Shown here one piece after another: positions 19,414 to 30,527 of a stretch of 34,996 nucleotides of DNA. Within the stretch, counting starts at the first letter, position 1. Every line of letters begins with the position of its first letter. This DNA comes from RH-chloro-G1 sp003670575 (GTDB taxonomy: Bacteria; Chloroflexota; Dehalococcoidia; UBA2979), in NCBI GenBank assembly GCA_947499615.1, contig CANMOP010000019.1, positions 1 to 34,996 on the forward strand, read 5' to 3'. The position numbers and the translations under genes were made by a program. The notes under the pieces were generated by a model. That model saw only the letters and a list, made by a program, of their open reading frames with translations. It searched no databases and was not told where the DNA came from.

Positions 19414-19434
19414 GGGGGAGGGCGGGGAAGCGGG
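19413..19434 (+). other. G-quadruplex-forming motif after the TIG gene stop
   Basis: Runs of G6, G3, G4 and G3 with loops A, C and AAGC begin at the last base of the TIG gene stop codon. The G-rich strand is the sense strand, so the motif would lie in the 3' end of the mRNA and could stall elongation or protect the end. Confidence 0.55.
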
Positions 19435-19457
19435 CGATCCGGAACAGGTCCCGACGA

Positions 19458-20246
19458 TCAGCCGGACGCAAGGGACTCAGCGGTACCGAGCACGGGGAAT
19501 GGCGCCGGCACCAAGGGTCGCCGTCCGCCCGCAGTCCATACGACAAACCGTTCAATCGCCTCCGCAAGCGCCTCCAGGCAGGCCCGCCGCTCATCCGCAC
19601 TGACGGATTTCAATCCCTTGTGACGGGCGTCGATGCTCAGTCGTGTCACCAGGGAAAGCGATGCCTTCGAGGTTCCCAGTTGCTGATGCATCTGTTCCTA
19701 GGCAGCGCTACCGTCGGTTCCAGGCGCAACGCAGTCACGAATGATCTCGATCCCGCGGAACGCGTGAAGAGGCGTGTCCAACGGATTCGCGATCCCAGAA
19801 CTGAACTCGATCAACGCCTGCCGAAGCCCCGGTTCCTGATTGCATATTCGCTGAAGTTCGGGCTTGTCGACGCGTGCCGGTGGCAAAGTCGGAAATTTGG
19901 TATCAAACGCTTGGGCGTCTTCGCTCGTCGCAACGCCCGTCAACCGAAGGTCGAACGAGGCTCGATCGACGAAGGCATAGGTTGCGACCACGGAACGTAT
20001 CGCGTGCTCACAGTCGTTTCTCAGGGCGACCACATCCGCGCCACGCGGCGCTTGGGTTGCTGCCGAAAGCCCCCCATTCGCCGCCGAGAATCGAATCAAG
20101 CGTCTGCGTTGGTCGCCGTTCTGCGACGCCAGTACGGATGTGACGTCGTGGATCGTGACCGTCCACGTAGCCGGAAGCAGATAGCCAACGAACTGATACT
20201 CAATATCGTCAAGCGCGGTTGATCCGACGGGTACGTCACTGTCCAT
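19458..20246 (-). pseudogene. Unrecognised protein interrupted by an in-frame TAG
   Basis: One frame is open from ATG 20246 (or 20273) to 19458 except for a single TAG at 19700-19698. The residues after it (EQMHQQLG...) continue without a gap, and the join reads as one helical domain: a 'FRGIEIIRD' helix before the TAG and 'RLSIDARHKG...S.DERRACLEALAEAIERFV' after it. This layout recalls conserved hypothetical proteins with a C-terminal all-helical, HEPN-like domain, but I cannot name the family. The first part looks like a mixed alpha/beta domain. It overlaps the end of the methyltransferase gene by 11 bases. Base composition differs from its neighbours: 19801-19860 is 55% GC against 68% for 22141-22200, which hints at transfer. 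It is a nonsense pseudogene or carries a sequence error. Confidence 0.65.
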
Positions 20247-21093
20247 GCGCAAGGGTTCCCTCATCCCTCCCATCCGAATGCCCTCCAGCTCCGCTCAACC
20301 CCGCCTTGCGCCCCCACATCAGAATGCGCGGGTACGTGTAGAGGTACGGCCGCTTGTCGCCGAGCGCGGCGTGCAGGCGCTTCGCGTACTCCTCCAGGTA
20401 GGTGGCGTAGAGCTCGGCGGACATGCGCGACTCGAAGGCGGTGAGGTAGGTGCCCTTCACCCACTCCACCACCTGGTCCACTCCCGGCAACTCGTGCGGG
20501 TAGATGCGCAGGCGGACGTGCTGCTCCACCGCGCCCAGCTCGTACAGCATCTCGGCGTAGCGCACCGCCGGTAGCACGCGGTCGAACGGGCGGTGGAAGC
20601 CGCCCAGCGCCGTGGCCCACGGCTCCGAGGCCGCAGCCGCCTCGGCGATCTGGTGGCTGGTGTGCTGGTCGTTCGCGGGCACCTGCACCGCGAGCTGCCC
20701 ACCCGGCGCGACGAGCTCCCAGATGCGCGGGAACAGCGCCTCGTGCCCGCCGACCCACTGCAGCGCCGCATTCGAGAACACGAGGTCGAACTGCCGCCCC
20801 GGCGCCCACGTGGATACGTCGGCCTGCTCGAAGGAGAGCCCGCCGCCCGCGCGCTCCCCCGCCTGCGCCAGCATCGACGACGAGGAGTCGACGCCCAGCG
20901 TCTCGGCGGCGTGCAGCTCCTCGTGCAGCCACTTCGTCAGCGACCCATCGCCGCAGCCGAGGTCCACGACGCGCAGCCCCGGCTGCCGCTCCACCAGCCC
21001 CGCGAGGTCGTAGAACGGCTGGCTGCGCTCGGCACGGAAGCGCGCGTACTGGTCGGGGTCCCACTGGCTGGCGGAGTTGGCGGCGTTGGTCAT
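20236..21093 (-). CDS. tam: SAM-dependent methyltransferase, trans-aconitate 2-methyltransferase-like
   Basis: This 285-residue class I methyltransferase has an N-terminus (QWDPDQYARFRAERSQPFYDL) typical of Tam. The SAM-binding motif VVDLGCGDGSL is near 42-52, followed by LGVDSSSSML and the FSNAALQWV segment characteristic of this family. Tam methylates trans-aconitate, a spontaneous by-product that inhibits aconitase, and an aconitase gene lies 5.6 kb away in this window. The ATG at 21093 has GGGAAGAGAG upstream. The frame runs on toward 21471, but that part is antisense to SURF1. The start is divergent from SURF1. Substrate assignment rests on family resemblance. Confidence 0.85.
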   Translation of the reverse strand: MTNAANSASQWDPDQYARFRAERSQPFYDLAGLVERQPGLRVVDLGCGDGSLTKWLHEELHAAETLGVDSSSSMLAQAGERAGGGLSFEQADVSTWAPGRQFDLVFSNAALQWVGGHEALFPRIWELVAPGGQLAVQVPANDQHTSHQIAEAAAASEPWATALGGFHRPFDRVLPAVRYAEMLYELGAVEQHVRLRIYPHELPGVDQVVEWVKGTYLTAFESRMSAELYATYLEEYAKRLHAALGDKRPYLYTYPRILMWGRKAGLSGAGGHSDGRDEGTLAHGQ

Positions 21094-21217
21094 GGACGGC
21101 TCTCTTCCCTCGTCATCTTCCTCGTCATTCGCTGCGGCCATGCTACACGGCGCACTCGGCCTCGCGGCAGGTCCGCCGCCCGCGCTCGCAACGCGACAGG
21201 GGGGTACGCTGGTTCGC

Positions 21218-21958
21218 GTGCGACTGCGTCCTTCCGCCATCCTCCTCGCGCTGCTGATCACCAGCGCGTTGGCCGTGCTCCTCGCGCTCGGCACCTGGCA
21301 ACTCGCCCGGCTGCGGCAGGCGAGCGCGAACAACACGCGCTTCGAGGCCCGCGAGGCCGCCCCGCCCCTCGAGTGGGCGGAGGCCCGCGAGCTGCCGCCC
21401 ACGGAGGCCGCGGGCCGACGGGTACGCATCACCGGGCGCTGGGACAACGCGCGCACCGTGATGCTCGTCAACCGCGCCCGCTACGACCGTCGCGGCATCG
21501 ACGTGGTCACGCCGCTGCAGCCGGATGGCGGCGGGCCGGTGCTGCTGGTCAATCGCGGCTGGATCGGCGAGACCGAGGTGGATCGCGTCCTGCCCGAACT
21601 GCTGGCGCAGCCCACCGGCACCGTCGAGGGCCTCGCGCGCTACCCGATCCTACCGCCGGGGCAGGAGCTGTCGCCGGGGCGCTGGACTCGCCTGGACGCC
21701 GAGGAGATGGGCAAGACGCTGCCCTACCCGGTGGTCGCGTGGCACCTCGCACAGGGCCGCCGCGAGGTGCCTGCGGACGAGCGGAATATGGGCACGTTCC
21801 CGGTGCAGCGCTACCAGGTGCAGCGCGATGACATCCCACACATGGACTACATGCTGACCTGGTACGGGCTCGCCGGCGCGCTCACGGCGACGGTCGTCAT
21901 CCGTATTCGCTCACAGCGTGCGCGTACCACGGGCGCAACGGCCGCCTCTATACCGTAA
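21218..21958 (+). CDS. SURF1 family cytochrome oxidase assembly protein
   Basis: This 246-residue membrane protein has the SURF1 layout. A first transmembrane helix (about 5-25, LLALLITSALAVLLALGTWQLARL) bears the conserved GTWQ. A periplasmic domain with VLLVNRGWIG follows, then a second helix near the C-terminus preceded by the family motif HMDYMLTWYGLA. SURF1 helps load heme a into cytochrome c oxidase, so an aa3-type oxidase is expected elsewhere in the genome. I chose GTG at 21218 because the protein then starts right before the first helix. An ATG at 21140 or 21077 is possible, but 21077 overlaps the divergent methyltransferase start. AGGGGGG lies about 13 bases upstream, which is rather far. 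Confidence 0.9.
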   Translation: MRLRPSAILLALLITSALAVLLALGTWQLARLRQASANNTRFEAREAAPPLEWAEARELPPTEAAGRRVRITGRWDNARTVMLVNRARYDRRGIDVVTPLQPDGGGPVLLVNRGWIGETEVDRVLPELLAQPTGTVEGLARYPILPPGQELSPGRWTRLDAEEMGKTLPYPVVAWHLAQGRREVPADERNMGTFPVQRYQVQRDDIPHMDYMLTWYGLAGALTATVVIRIRSQRARTTGATAASIP

Positions 21959-22065
21959 AAATACCGAGCCTGCACACTCAATACACACATTCAAGCCGTG
22001 CCCGCGCGATGCTAAGGCAACCGCGTCACAGCCCCGCCGAACCGGGCGAGGCGAGAGGAACACCG

Positions 22066-22497
22066 ATGCCGATCCCCGCGCGTCTCTCCGTCGTCGCGCT
22101 CGGCGTGGCGGATGTAGCCCGCTCCACGGCGTTCTATCGCGCGCTGGGCTGGGAGCCCTCGTCCGCCTCGATGCCCGAGGTCACGTTCATCCAGCTCGAA
22201 GGCGCAGCGCTCGCGCTGTTCGGTCGCGACGACCTCGCAGCCGACGCGGGCGTGCCACCGACGGCTCCGGGTGGATTCTCCGGCGTCACCTGCGCGATCA
22301 ACGTGAACACCCCCGACGAGGTCTCGTCGATCCTCGCAACCGCCGAGGCCGCCGGAGCTCGCATCGTGAAGCCCGCTACCCGCGCCGACTGGGGCGGCAC
22401 CTCGGGCTACTTCGCGGACCCGGACGGCCACCTCTGGGAGGTCGTCAACCCGCCGGCGTTCATCGTCGGCACCGACGGAAGAATCACCCTCCCCTGA
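22066..22497 (+). CDS. VOC-fold (glyoxalase/bleomycin-resistance superfamily) protein
   Basis: This 143-residue protein has the paired beta-alpha-beta-beta-beta modules of the vicinal oxygen chelate superfamily. The first module has LGVADVARSTAFYRALGWEP (about 11-30) and the second ends in YFADPDGHLWEVVNPP, where the glutamate of LWEVV would be the usual metal ligand. The usual N-terminal histidine or equivalent is not obvious, so catalysis is uncertain. Members include lyases, dioxygenases and antibiotic-binding proteins; no substrate can be given. The ATG at 22066 has AGAGGAA six bases upstream. It is followed 52 bases later by the aminopeptidase gene. Confidence 0.88.
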   Translation: MPIPARLSVVALGVADVARSTAFYRALGWEPSSASMPEVTFIQLEGAALALFGRDDLAADAGVPPTAPGGFSGVTCAINVNTPDEVSSILATAEAAGARIVKPATRADWGGTSGYFADPDGHLWEVVNPPAFIVGTDGRITLP

Positions 22498-22549
22498 CCA
22501 CGCGTACTGCAAACACGGCTCCGTGCCAGATCACCTGAAGGGAACACAC

Positions 22550-25108
22550 ATGACCACCGCCCCCGTTGCCTCCGACGCGCGCGATGTCCTCACGCAACTG
22601 GAGGCGGAGGCGCGTCAGGCGCGCGTCTCCGCCGTCGCGTACACGCTGCACCTCGAGCTCACGCGCGGCGCGGCGACGTACCGTGGTGACGCGACGATCC
22701 AGTTCGCGCTCACCGGCAGCGGCGAGAGCTTCCTCGACTTCCGCGGCCAGCGCATCGACACGTTCGAGGTGAACGGCCGGACGCTCGACGCCGCGCCGCT
22801 GTGGACGGGCTACCGCCTGACGCTCCCCGCCGACGCCCTCGTCGACGGTGACAACATCGTGCACGTCGTCTACGAGAACGAGTACGACCACACCGGCGAC
22901 GGCTTCCACCAGTTCATGGACCCCGAGGATGCCGAGGAATACCTCTACACTAACTTCGAGCCGTACGAGGCGCACCGCCTCTTCCCGAACTTCGACCAGC
23001 CCGACCTGAAGGCGACCTACACGCTCAGCGTCGTCGCGCCGGAGACATGGGAACTGGTGAGCAACGGCCTCCTGCACGAGGTCACGCCTGCCGATGCTGG
23101 CCGCACCCGCCGCAGCTTCGAGACGACGAAGCCGTTCAGCACCTACCTCTTCGCCCTCATCGCCGGCCCGTACCAGGCCGTCCACGAGGTGCATCGCGGC
23201 ATCCCGCTGGGCCTGTACTGCCGCCAGTCGCTGGTGCAGTACCTGGACACCGAGGAGTTGTTCACCGTCACCCGCCAGGGCCTCGACTTCTACGAGGAGT
23301 TCTTCGGGACGCCGTACGCGTTCGGCAAGTACGACCAGCTCTTCGTGCCGGAGTTCAACGCGGGCGCGATGGAGAACGTCGGCGCGGTCACGCACTCGGA
23401 GCGGCTGATCTTCCGCGACCCGCCCACCGACACGCAGCGCCTCGGCCGCGCCGAGGTGGTACTGCACGAGATGGCGCACATGTGGTTCGGTGACCTGGTC
23501 ACCATGCGCTGGTGGAACGACCTCTGGCTGAACGAGTCGTTCGCCACCTACATGGCCTACCTTGCGCTCTCGAGCGCCACCCGCTTCAGCACGGCGTGGC
23601 AGGCGTTCAACTCCGGCATGAAAGGCTGGGCGTACCGTCAGGATCAACTGGTCACCACCCACCCGATCGCCGGGCAAGTGCCCGACACCGAGCACACCTT
23701 CCTGAACTTCGATGGCATCACGTACGGCAAGGGCGCCTCCGTGATCAAGCAGCTCGTCGCCGCGATGGGCCTCGATGGGTTCCGCAACGGGATGCGCATC
23801 TACTTCCAGCGCCACGCGTACGGCAACACCACGCTCTCCGAGTGGCTCGACGCGCTCGGCGAGGGCGTCGGCCGCGACCTGCACGAGTGGGCGCATCTGT
23901 GGCTGGAGACGCCCTCGCTCAACACCATCGCCGCGCGTATCGACGCCGATGGGGATCGCATCGCCGCGCTGCACCTCACGCAGACCGCGCCCGCCGAGTA
24001 CCCCACCCTGCGCCCGCATCACCTGGAGGTGGCGCTCGTGCGTGGCATTGGTGCGGACGCAACGATCGAGGCGCTACCCGCCGACATCGACGGCACCGAA
24101 ACGGAGGTCGCAGGCGCGGCCGGCAAGCCGCTGCCCGACTTCGTGCTACCGAATCACAACGACCACGGCTTCGTGAAGGTGGCGCTGGACGAGCGTTCGC
24201 TGGCCTACGTGCGTGAGCACCTCGGCGCGATCGCCGACCCGCTGCTGCGGCAGCTGATCTGGCAGGCGCTCTGGAACATGGTGCGCGACCAGCAACTGCG
24301 CTCCACCGATTACCTCCGCCTCGTCGAGGCACAGGTCACGACCGAGAGCGACCCCGAACTGATCGAGGCGATCCTCGCGACGGCCAGCGGCGCGCTCGCC
24401 CGCTACGTCCCGGACGCCACTCGCGAGGCGGAGGCGCACCGCTTCTTCCTCATGGCGTACTCCGCGCTGCGCACCGCGCCACAGGGCGACTTGCAGATCA
24501 TCTGGGCGCGCACCCTCATCGGCGCCGCGCTGGCTGTCGATGACATCCACGCCTGTGCACGCCTCGCGGACGGCGAGGACGTGGTCGCGGGCCTTGCGAT
24601 CGACCAGGACATGCGATGGGAAGTCGCCACTCGGTACGTCGGGTACGGCCTGCCGGGTGCCGCCGAGCGCGTGGACGCCGAGCGCCAGCGGGACCCTTCG
24701 GACCGCGGTCAGCGCGCGCTGTTGCGTTGCCAAGTCTCGACACCGGACGCCGCCGTGAAGGAGCAGGCATGGACGCTGTTCGCGGGCGAGGGCTATGGCT
24801 CGCTGCACCTCACCGGCGCCGCGATGTCGGGCTTCCACTGGTACGCCCAACGTGAGCTGCTGGAGCCGTACGCCGAGCGCTTCTTCGCCGACGTGCGAGG
24901 GATCTTCGAGACGAAGCCACAGGAGTTCGCGCGTTCCTACTTCGGCTCGCTGTTCCCCGGCAACCGTGCGCGTCGGGAGACGCTCGAACGCTCGCAACGC
25001 TTCCTCGCAACCATGCCGGAATCGCTGCCCACGCTCGTGCGCTCCCTGCGCGAGGCGAACGACGACCTTGAACGCGCGATCAAGTGCCGGGAGTTCGCGG
25101 CCTCATAG
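22550..25108 (+). CDS. pepN: M1 family aminopeptidase (aminopeptidase N)
   Basis: This 852-residue zinc exopeptidase trims N-terminal residues from peptides, probably in the cytoplasm since no signal peptide is present. The exopeptidase motif GAMEN is at 272-276. The zinc site is H306-E307-x-x-H310 with E329 nineteen residues later (NESFATY). The domain order is the usual one: an N-terminal beta domain (1-190), the thermolysin-like domain (190-440), and a C-terminal ERAP1-like helical domain. Length is close to the actinobacterial-type PepN. The ATG at 22550 has GAAGGGA six bases upstream, which decides it over an in-frame ATG nine codons earlier. Confidence 0.96.
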   Translation: MTTAPVASDARDVLTQLEAEARQARVSAVAYTLHLELTRGAATYRGDATIQFALTGSGESFLDFRGQRIDTFEVNGRTLDAAPLWTGYRLTLPADALVDGDNIVHVVYENEYDHTGDGFHQFMDPEDAEEYLYTNFEPYEAHRLFPNFDQPDLKATYTLSVVAPETWELVSNGLLHEVTPADAGRTRRSFETTKPFSTYLFALIAGPYQAVHEVHRGIPLGLYCRQSLVQYLDTEELFTVTRQGLDFYEEFFGTPYAFGKYDQLFVPEFNAGAMENVGAVTHSERLIFRDPPTDTQRLGRAEVVLHEMAHMWFGDLVTMRWWNDLWLNESFATYMAYLALSSATRFSTAWQAFNSGMKGWAYRQDQLVTTHPIAGQVPDTEHTFLNFDGITYGKGASVIKQLVAAMGLDGFRNGMRIYFQRHAYGNTTLSEWLDALGEGVGRDLHEWAHLWLETPSLNTIAARIDADGDRIAALHLTQTAPAEYPTLRPHHLEVALVRGIGADATIEALPADIDGTETEVAGAAGKPLPDFVLPNHNDHGFVKVALDERSLAYVREHLGAIADPLLRQLIWQALWNMVRDQQLRSTDYLRLVEAQVTTESDPELIEAILATASGALARYVPDATREAEAHRFFLMAYSALRTAPQGDLQIIWARTLIGAALAVDDIHACARLADGEDVVAGLAIDQDMRWEVATRYVGYGLPGAAERVDAERQRDPSDRGQRALLRCQVSTPDAAVKEQAWTLFAGEGYGSLHLTGAAMSGFHWYAQRELLEPYAERFFADVRGIFETKPQEFARSYFGSLFPGNRARRETLERSQRFLATMPESLPTLVRSLREANDDLERAIKCREFAAS

Positions 25109-25122
25109 CACGTCGCGGCCCG

Positions 25123-25170
25123 GCTGGTGGCAGCGTGACCTCGGCCCCACCGAGCCACGCGGCCACCAGC
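25123..25170 (+). terminator. Long hairpin downstream of pepN
   Basis: Perfect 9-base outer arms (25123-25131 and 25162-25170) are continued inward by GCGTG/CACGC and CTCGG/CCGAG pairs, giving about 19 pairs with small internal loops. It starts 15 bases after the pepN stop. There is no U-tract. Confidence 0.5.
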
Positions 25171-25257
25171 TGGGAACGCTGGACAGGCCGAGCTCCCGCA
25201 GCCGGGCCAAACGCCCGCCTTTACCCCATACCCATACGATCAGGTACGCTGCCCGCC

Positions 25258-26553
25258 ATGCAAAGCCCACCCCGATCCCGCTTCTTCTACGGCTGGTGGA
25301 TCGCCATTGCCGGGGCGATCATGCAGATGCTGGTCGGCGTGCTCATGAACCAGTCGTTCGGCACCTACACCAAGGTGCTGCGCGATGAGTTCGGGTGGAG
25401 CCGGACCGTCTTCTCCCTCGCGTTCTCCATGGCGCGCGTGGAGACCGGGTTCCTCGGCCCCATTGAAGGCTGGCTGATCGACCGCTGGGGCCCGCGGCTG
25501 ATCATGCAGTTCGGCGTGGTGATGCTCGCCGCCGGGATGATGCTGTTCAGCCAGATCCAAACCCCCACGATGTTCATCGCCGCCTTCCTCGTGATGTCGA
25601 TCGGCGCCTCGTTCGCCTCGTTCATGCCGGTATCGGTCGCCATCGTGAACTGGTTCGAGCGACGCCGCGCCCGGGCGCTCTCGATCCTCTCGCTCGGCAT
25701 GGCCAGCGGCGGGCTGCTGGTCCCCGTCCTTATCTACTGCATTGAGCAGGTCGGCTGGCGGCAGAGCGCATTCGGCTCCGGGGTACTGATCCTGGTGGTG
25801 GGCCTGCCGCTCTCCTTCCTCATCCGGCATCACCCTGAGCAGTACGGGATGCACAAGGATGGGATCGATCCCGCCACCGAGCCCGCCGATGCCGAGGGCC
25901 GCCCGCTCCGGGTCGCCCAGACCAGCTTCACCTCCCGGGAGGCGTTCCGCACTCGCTCCTTCTGGCTGATCGCGCTTGGGCATGCGTCCGCGCTGCTGAT
26001 CGTGTCGGCATTACAGGTGCACATGGCGCTCCACCTGACGGAGAACCTCGGCTACACGCTCGTGCAGGCAGGCTCCGTCGTCGCGATGATCGTCACCTGG
26101 CAATACGTCGGCCAGGGACTGACCGCCGCCGTAGGCGACCGCTGGAGCAAGCGTGGCATCGTGGTCGTGTGCATGGTGATGCACTCCGCCGCGATCCTGC
26201 TGCTGGCGTATGCGACGGCGTTCTGGATGGTCGCGGCGTTCGCGGCGCTCCACGGCGTCGCATGGGGCGCTCGAGGCCCGCTGATGGCCGCCATCCGCGC
26301 GGACTACTTCGGCGGCGCGAACTTCGGCACGATCATGGGCATGTCATCGCTCATCGCGGCCATCGGCACCACCATCGCGCCGTTCATCGCGGGGACGCTG
26401 GCCGACTACACCGGTGACTACCGCCTCGGGTTCACGGTGCTCGCCGTGATGGCGCTGCTCGGCTCCTTCTTCTTCATCGCCGCCAGCCCGCCCGCAGCGC
26501 CGATGCGCCCCGCGGACGCCGAGGAGCCAAAACCTGTGGCAGCGCACGGCTAG
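25258..26553 (+). CDS. MFS transporter, OFA/monocarboxylate-like
   Basis: This 431-residue, 12-helix major facilitator begins with FFYGWWIAIAGAIMQML, and its first loop holds FGWSRTVFSLAFSM, both typical of the oxalate/formate antiporter and monocarboxylate transporter-like group. Motif A-like DRWGPR follows helix 2. A central cytoplasmic loop of about 45 residues (LIRHHPEQYGMHKDG and on) separates the two halves. It is likely an organic-acid importer or exchanger in the inner membrane; substrate unknown. The ATG at 25258 is the natural start before helix 1. The frame extends to 25084 inside pepN but that part is not conserved. No good ribosome-binding site is visible, so a short leader is possible. 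It converges with acnA. Confidence 0.88.
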   Translation: MQSPPRSRFFYGWWIAIAGAIMQMLVGVLMNQSFGTYTKVLRDEFGWSRTVFSLAFSMARVETGFLGPIEGWLIDRWGPRLIMQFGVVMLAAGMMLFSQIQTPTMFIAAFLVMSIGASFASFMPVSVAIVNWFERRRARALSILSLGMASGGLLVPVLIYCIEQVGWRQSAFGSGVLILVVGLPLSFLIRHHPEQYGMHKDGIDPATEPADAEGRPLRVAQTSFTSREAFRTRSFWLIALGHASALLIVSALQVHMALHLTENLGYTLVQAGSVVAMIVTWQYVGQGLTAAVGDRWSKRGIVVVCMVMHSAAILLLAYATAFWMVAAFAALHGVAWGARGPLMAAIRADYFGGANFGTIMGMSSLIAAIGTTIAPFIAGTLADYTGDYRLGFTVLAVMALLGSFFFIAASPPAAPMRPADAEEPKPVAAHG

Positions 26554-26692
26554 GCTCCAGGCGCGGCGCTCGCTCACGTCACCTCGTCACCTTCGCGCCA
26601 GCACCGTCGCCACCGCTCAATGTCGGCGGGGACACTAACCACGGCCCGGGTCCAGATCGCGCACCACCCTCCGTCGGGCTCCCGCGCAACGC

Positions 26693-26722
26693 AGAAGCCC
26701 GCACCTTTCGGCGCGGGCTTCT
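26693..26722. terminator. Bidirectional terminator between the MFS gene and acnA
   Basis: Perfect 10-base arms (26693-26702 and 26713-26722) enclose a 10-base loop, with a CTTGCTGT tail on the plus strand. It lies 24 bases past the acnA stop on the minus strand and 140 bases past the MFS stop. The rest of 26554-26745 shows no gene. Confidence 0.65.
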
Positions 26723-26745
26723 TGCTGTCGTCCGACCTCCGTGTG

Positions 26746-29427
<2,682 letters not shown>

Positions 29428-29582
29428 CGACCCCCCGATTCATCTCGTGCCTGCGCCACGCGGAGCGGGCGCGCGCCATATCGTAGCCGAATCTGCGGCG
29501 ACGGACAGGCCCGCAGCCTCGATCGGCCGGATCAACATGGCGATGGGAAGGCGCTCGATCCTCGTGGCAATCGCCTTCGAGG

Positions 29583-30359
29583 CTAGATGACCTGCACGAG
29601 CTTCAGGCCGGTGGTCAGCAGCACGGCGAACAGCGCCGGCCGGACGTACTTGTCGCCGGCTCGGGACGAGAAGTGCGCACCGAGCAGCACCCCGGGAATC
29701 GCCCCGATGAGCAGCGACGCGGTCAGCCCCAACCGCACGTCGCCGAAGAACACGTGCCCCAGCGCGGCGGCACCCACGAGCGGGATCGCCTGCACGAGGT
29801 CGGTGCCGACCAACGCGGCGGGGCTGAGCGCCGGGTACAGCATCATGAGCAGCACGATGATCACCGAGCCGGAGCCGACAGAGGTCATACCCACCAACAA
29901 CCCGCCCAGCGCGCCGATCGCCAGCGTACCGAGACGGTTGAGCTGCGCAGAACCGGGGTCAATCCCGCGCTGCGGCAGCGCCTGCACTCGCGAGCGCAGC
30001 AGCATCGCACCCGCCGAGGCCAGCAGCGCGATCCCGATCGCCTGCTTGAGGAAGTGGTCGACGTGCTCTGTCCCGATTGCTTTCAGCAGCAACACGCCGA
30101 GGAACGCCGATGGCACCGAGGAGATCACGAGCCAGGTCACGATATCCAGCCGCACCGTACCGCGTCGGAAATGCAGCGCCCCCCCGAACGGCTTCATCAG
30201 CAGCGAGGTCACCAGATCGCTACTCACGGCAGCGAGCGCCGGGACGTTGAAGAGCAACACCAGCAGCGGGGTCATGAGCGCCCCACCGCCCATGCCGGTC
30301 ATCCCGACGACGAACCCGACCAGCAGGCCCGCTGCGGCGATACTCGGTTGAATGTCCAC
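29583..30359 (-). CDS. TauE/SafE family permease (sulfite/organosulfur exporter-like)
   Basis: This 258-residue, roughly eight-helix membrane protein of the TauE/SafE (formerly DUF81) family has the two related halves typical of it. The first has GFVVGMTGMGGGALMTPLL near the N-terminus and the second has GGLLVGMTSVGSGSVIIVLL. Relatives export sulfoacetate, sulfite or other anions; substrate unknown. I chose GTG at 30359, which has AGGGGG five bases before it. GTG at 30365 is also in frame but would leave no spacing to the G-run. It is divergent from putA across a 168-base region. Confidence 0.88.
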   Translation of the reverse strand: MDIQPSIAAAGLLVGFVVGMTGMGGGALMTPLLVLLFNVPALAAVSSDLVTSLLMKPFGGALHFRRGTVRLDIVTWLVISSVPSAFLGVLLLKAIGTEHVDHFLKQAIGIALLASAGAMLLRSRVQALPQRGIDPGSAQLNRLGTLAIGALGGLLVGMTSVGSGSVIIVLLMMLYPALSPAALVGTDLVQAIPLVGAAALGHVFFGDVRLGLTASLLIGAIPGVLLGAHFSSRAGDKYVRPALFAVLLTTGLKLVQVI

Positions 30360-30425
30360 GCCCACCCCCTGTTGAGGCAGGGTAGCAATACACGACTATG
30401 TAGGTCCACTTAACAGACATTTCCC

Positions 30426-30464
30426 GCGCACGAGGTGTGAGCGAGGTGTGACGCCCTCGTGCGC
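30426..30464 (+). promoter_or_regulatory. Nested inverted and direct repeats upstream of putA
   Basis: Perfect 10-base inverted arms (30426-30435 and 30455-30464) flank a segment that also contains two copies of CGAGGTGTGA at 30431-30440 and 30442-30451, 11 bases apart, about one helical turn. A TATCCT at 30465 could be a -10 box, though no good -35 is visible. The region lies between the divergent permease and putA, so an operator or attenuator is plausible. Confidence 0.4.
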
Positions 30465-30527
30465 TATCCTCGGTACGGGCGTTTGCGGCGCTCGGGATAC
30501 GTGCGACTGGCGCACACCGGAGGCGAC

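Noticed and set aside
22484..24022. 512-residue minus-strand open frame opposite pepN
   Set aside because: It has Arg/Glu/Val/Leu-rich shadow composition, and pepN has complete catalytic motifs.
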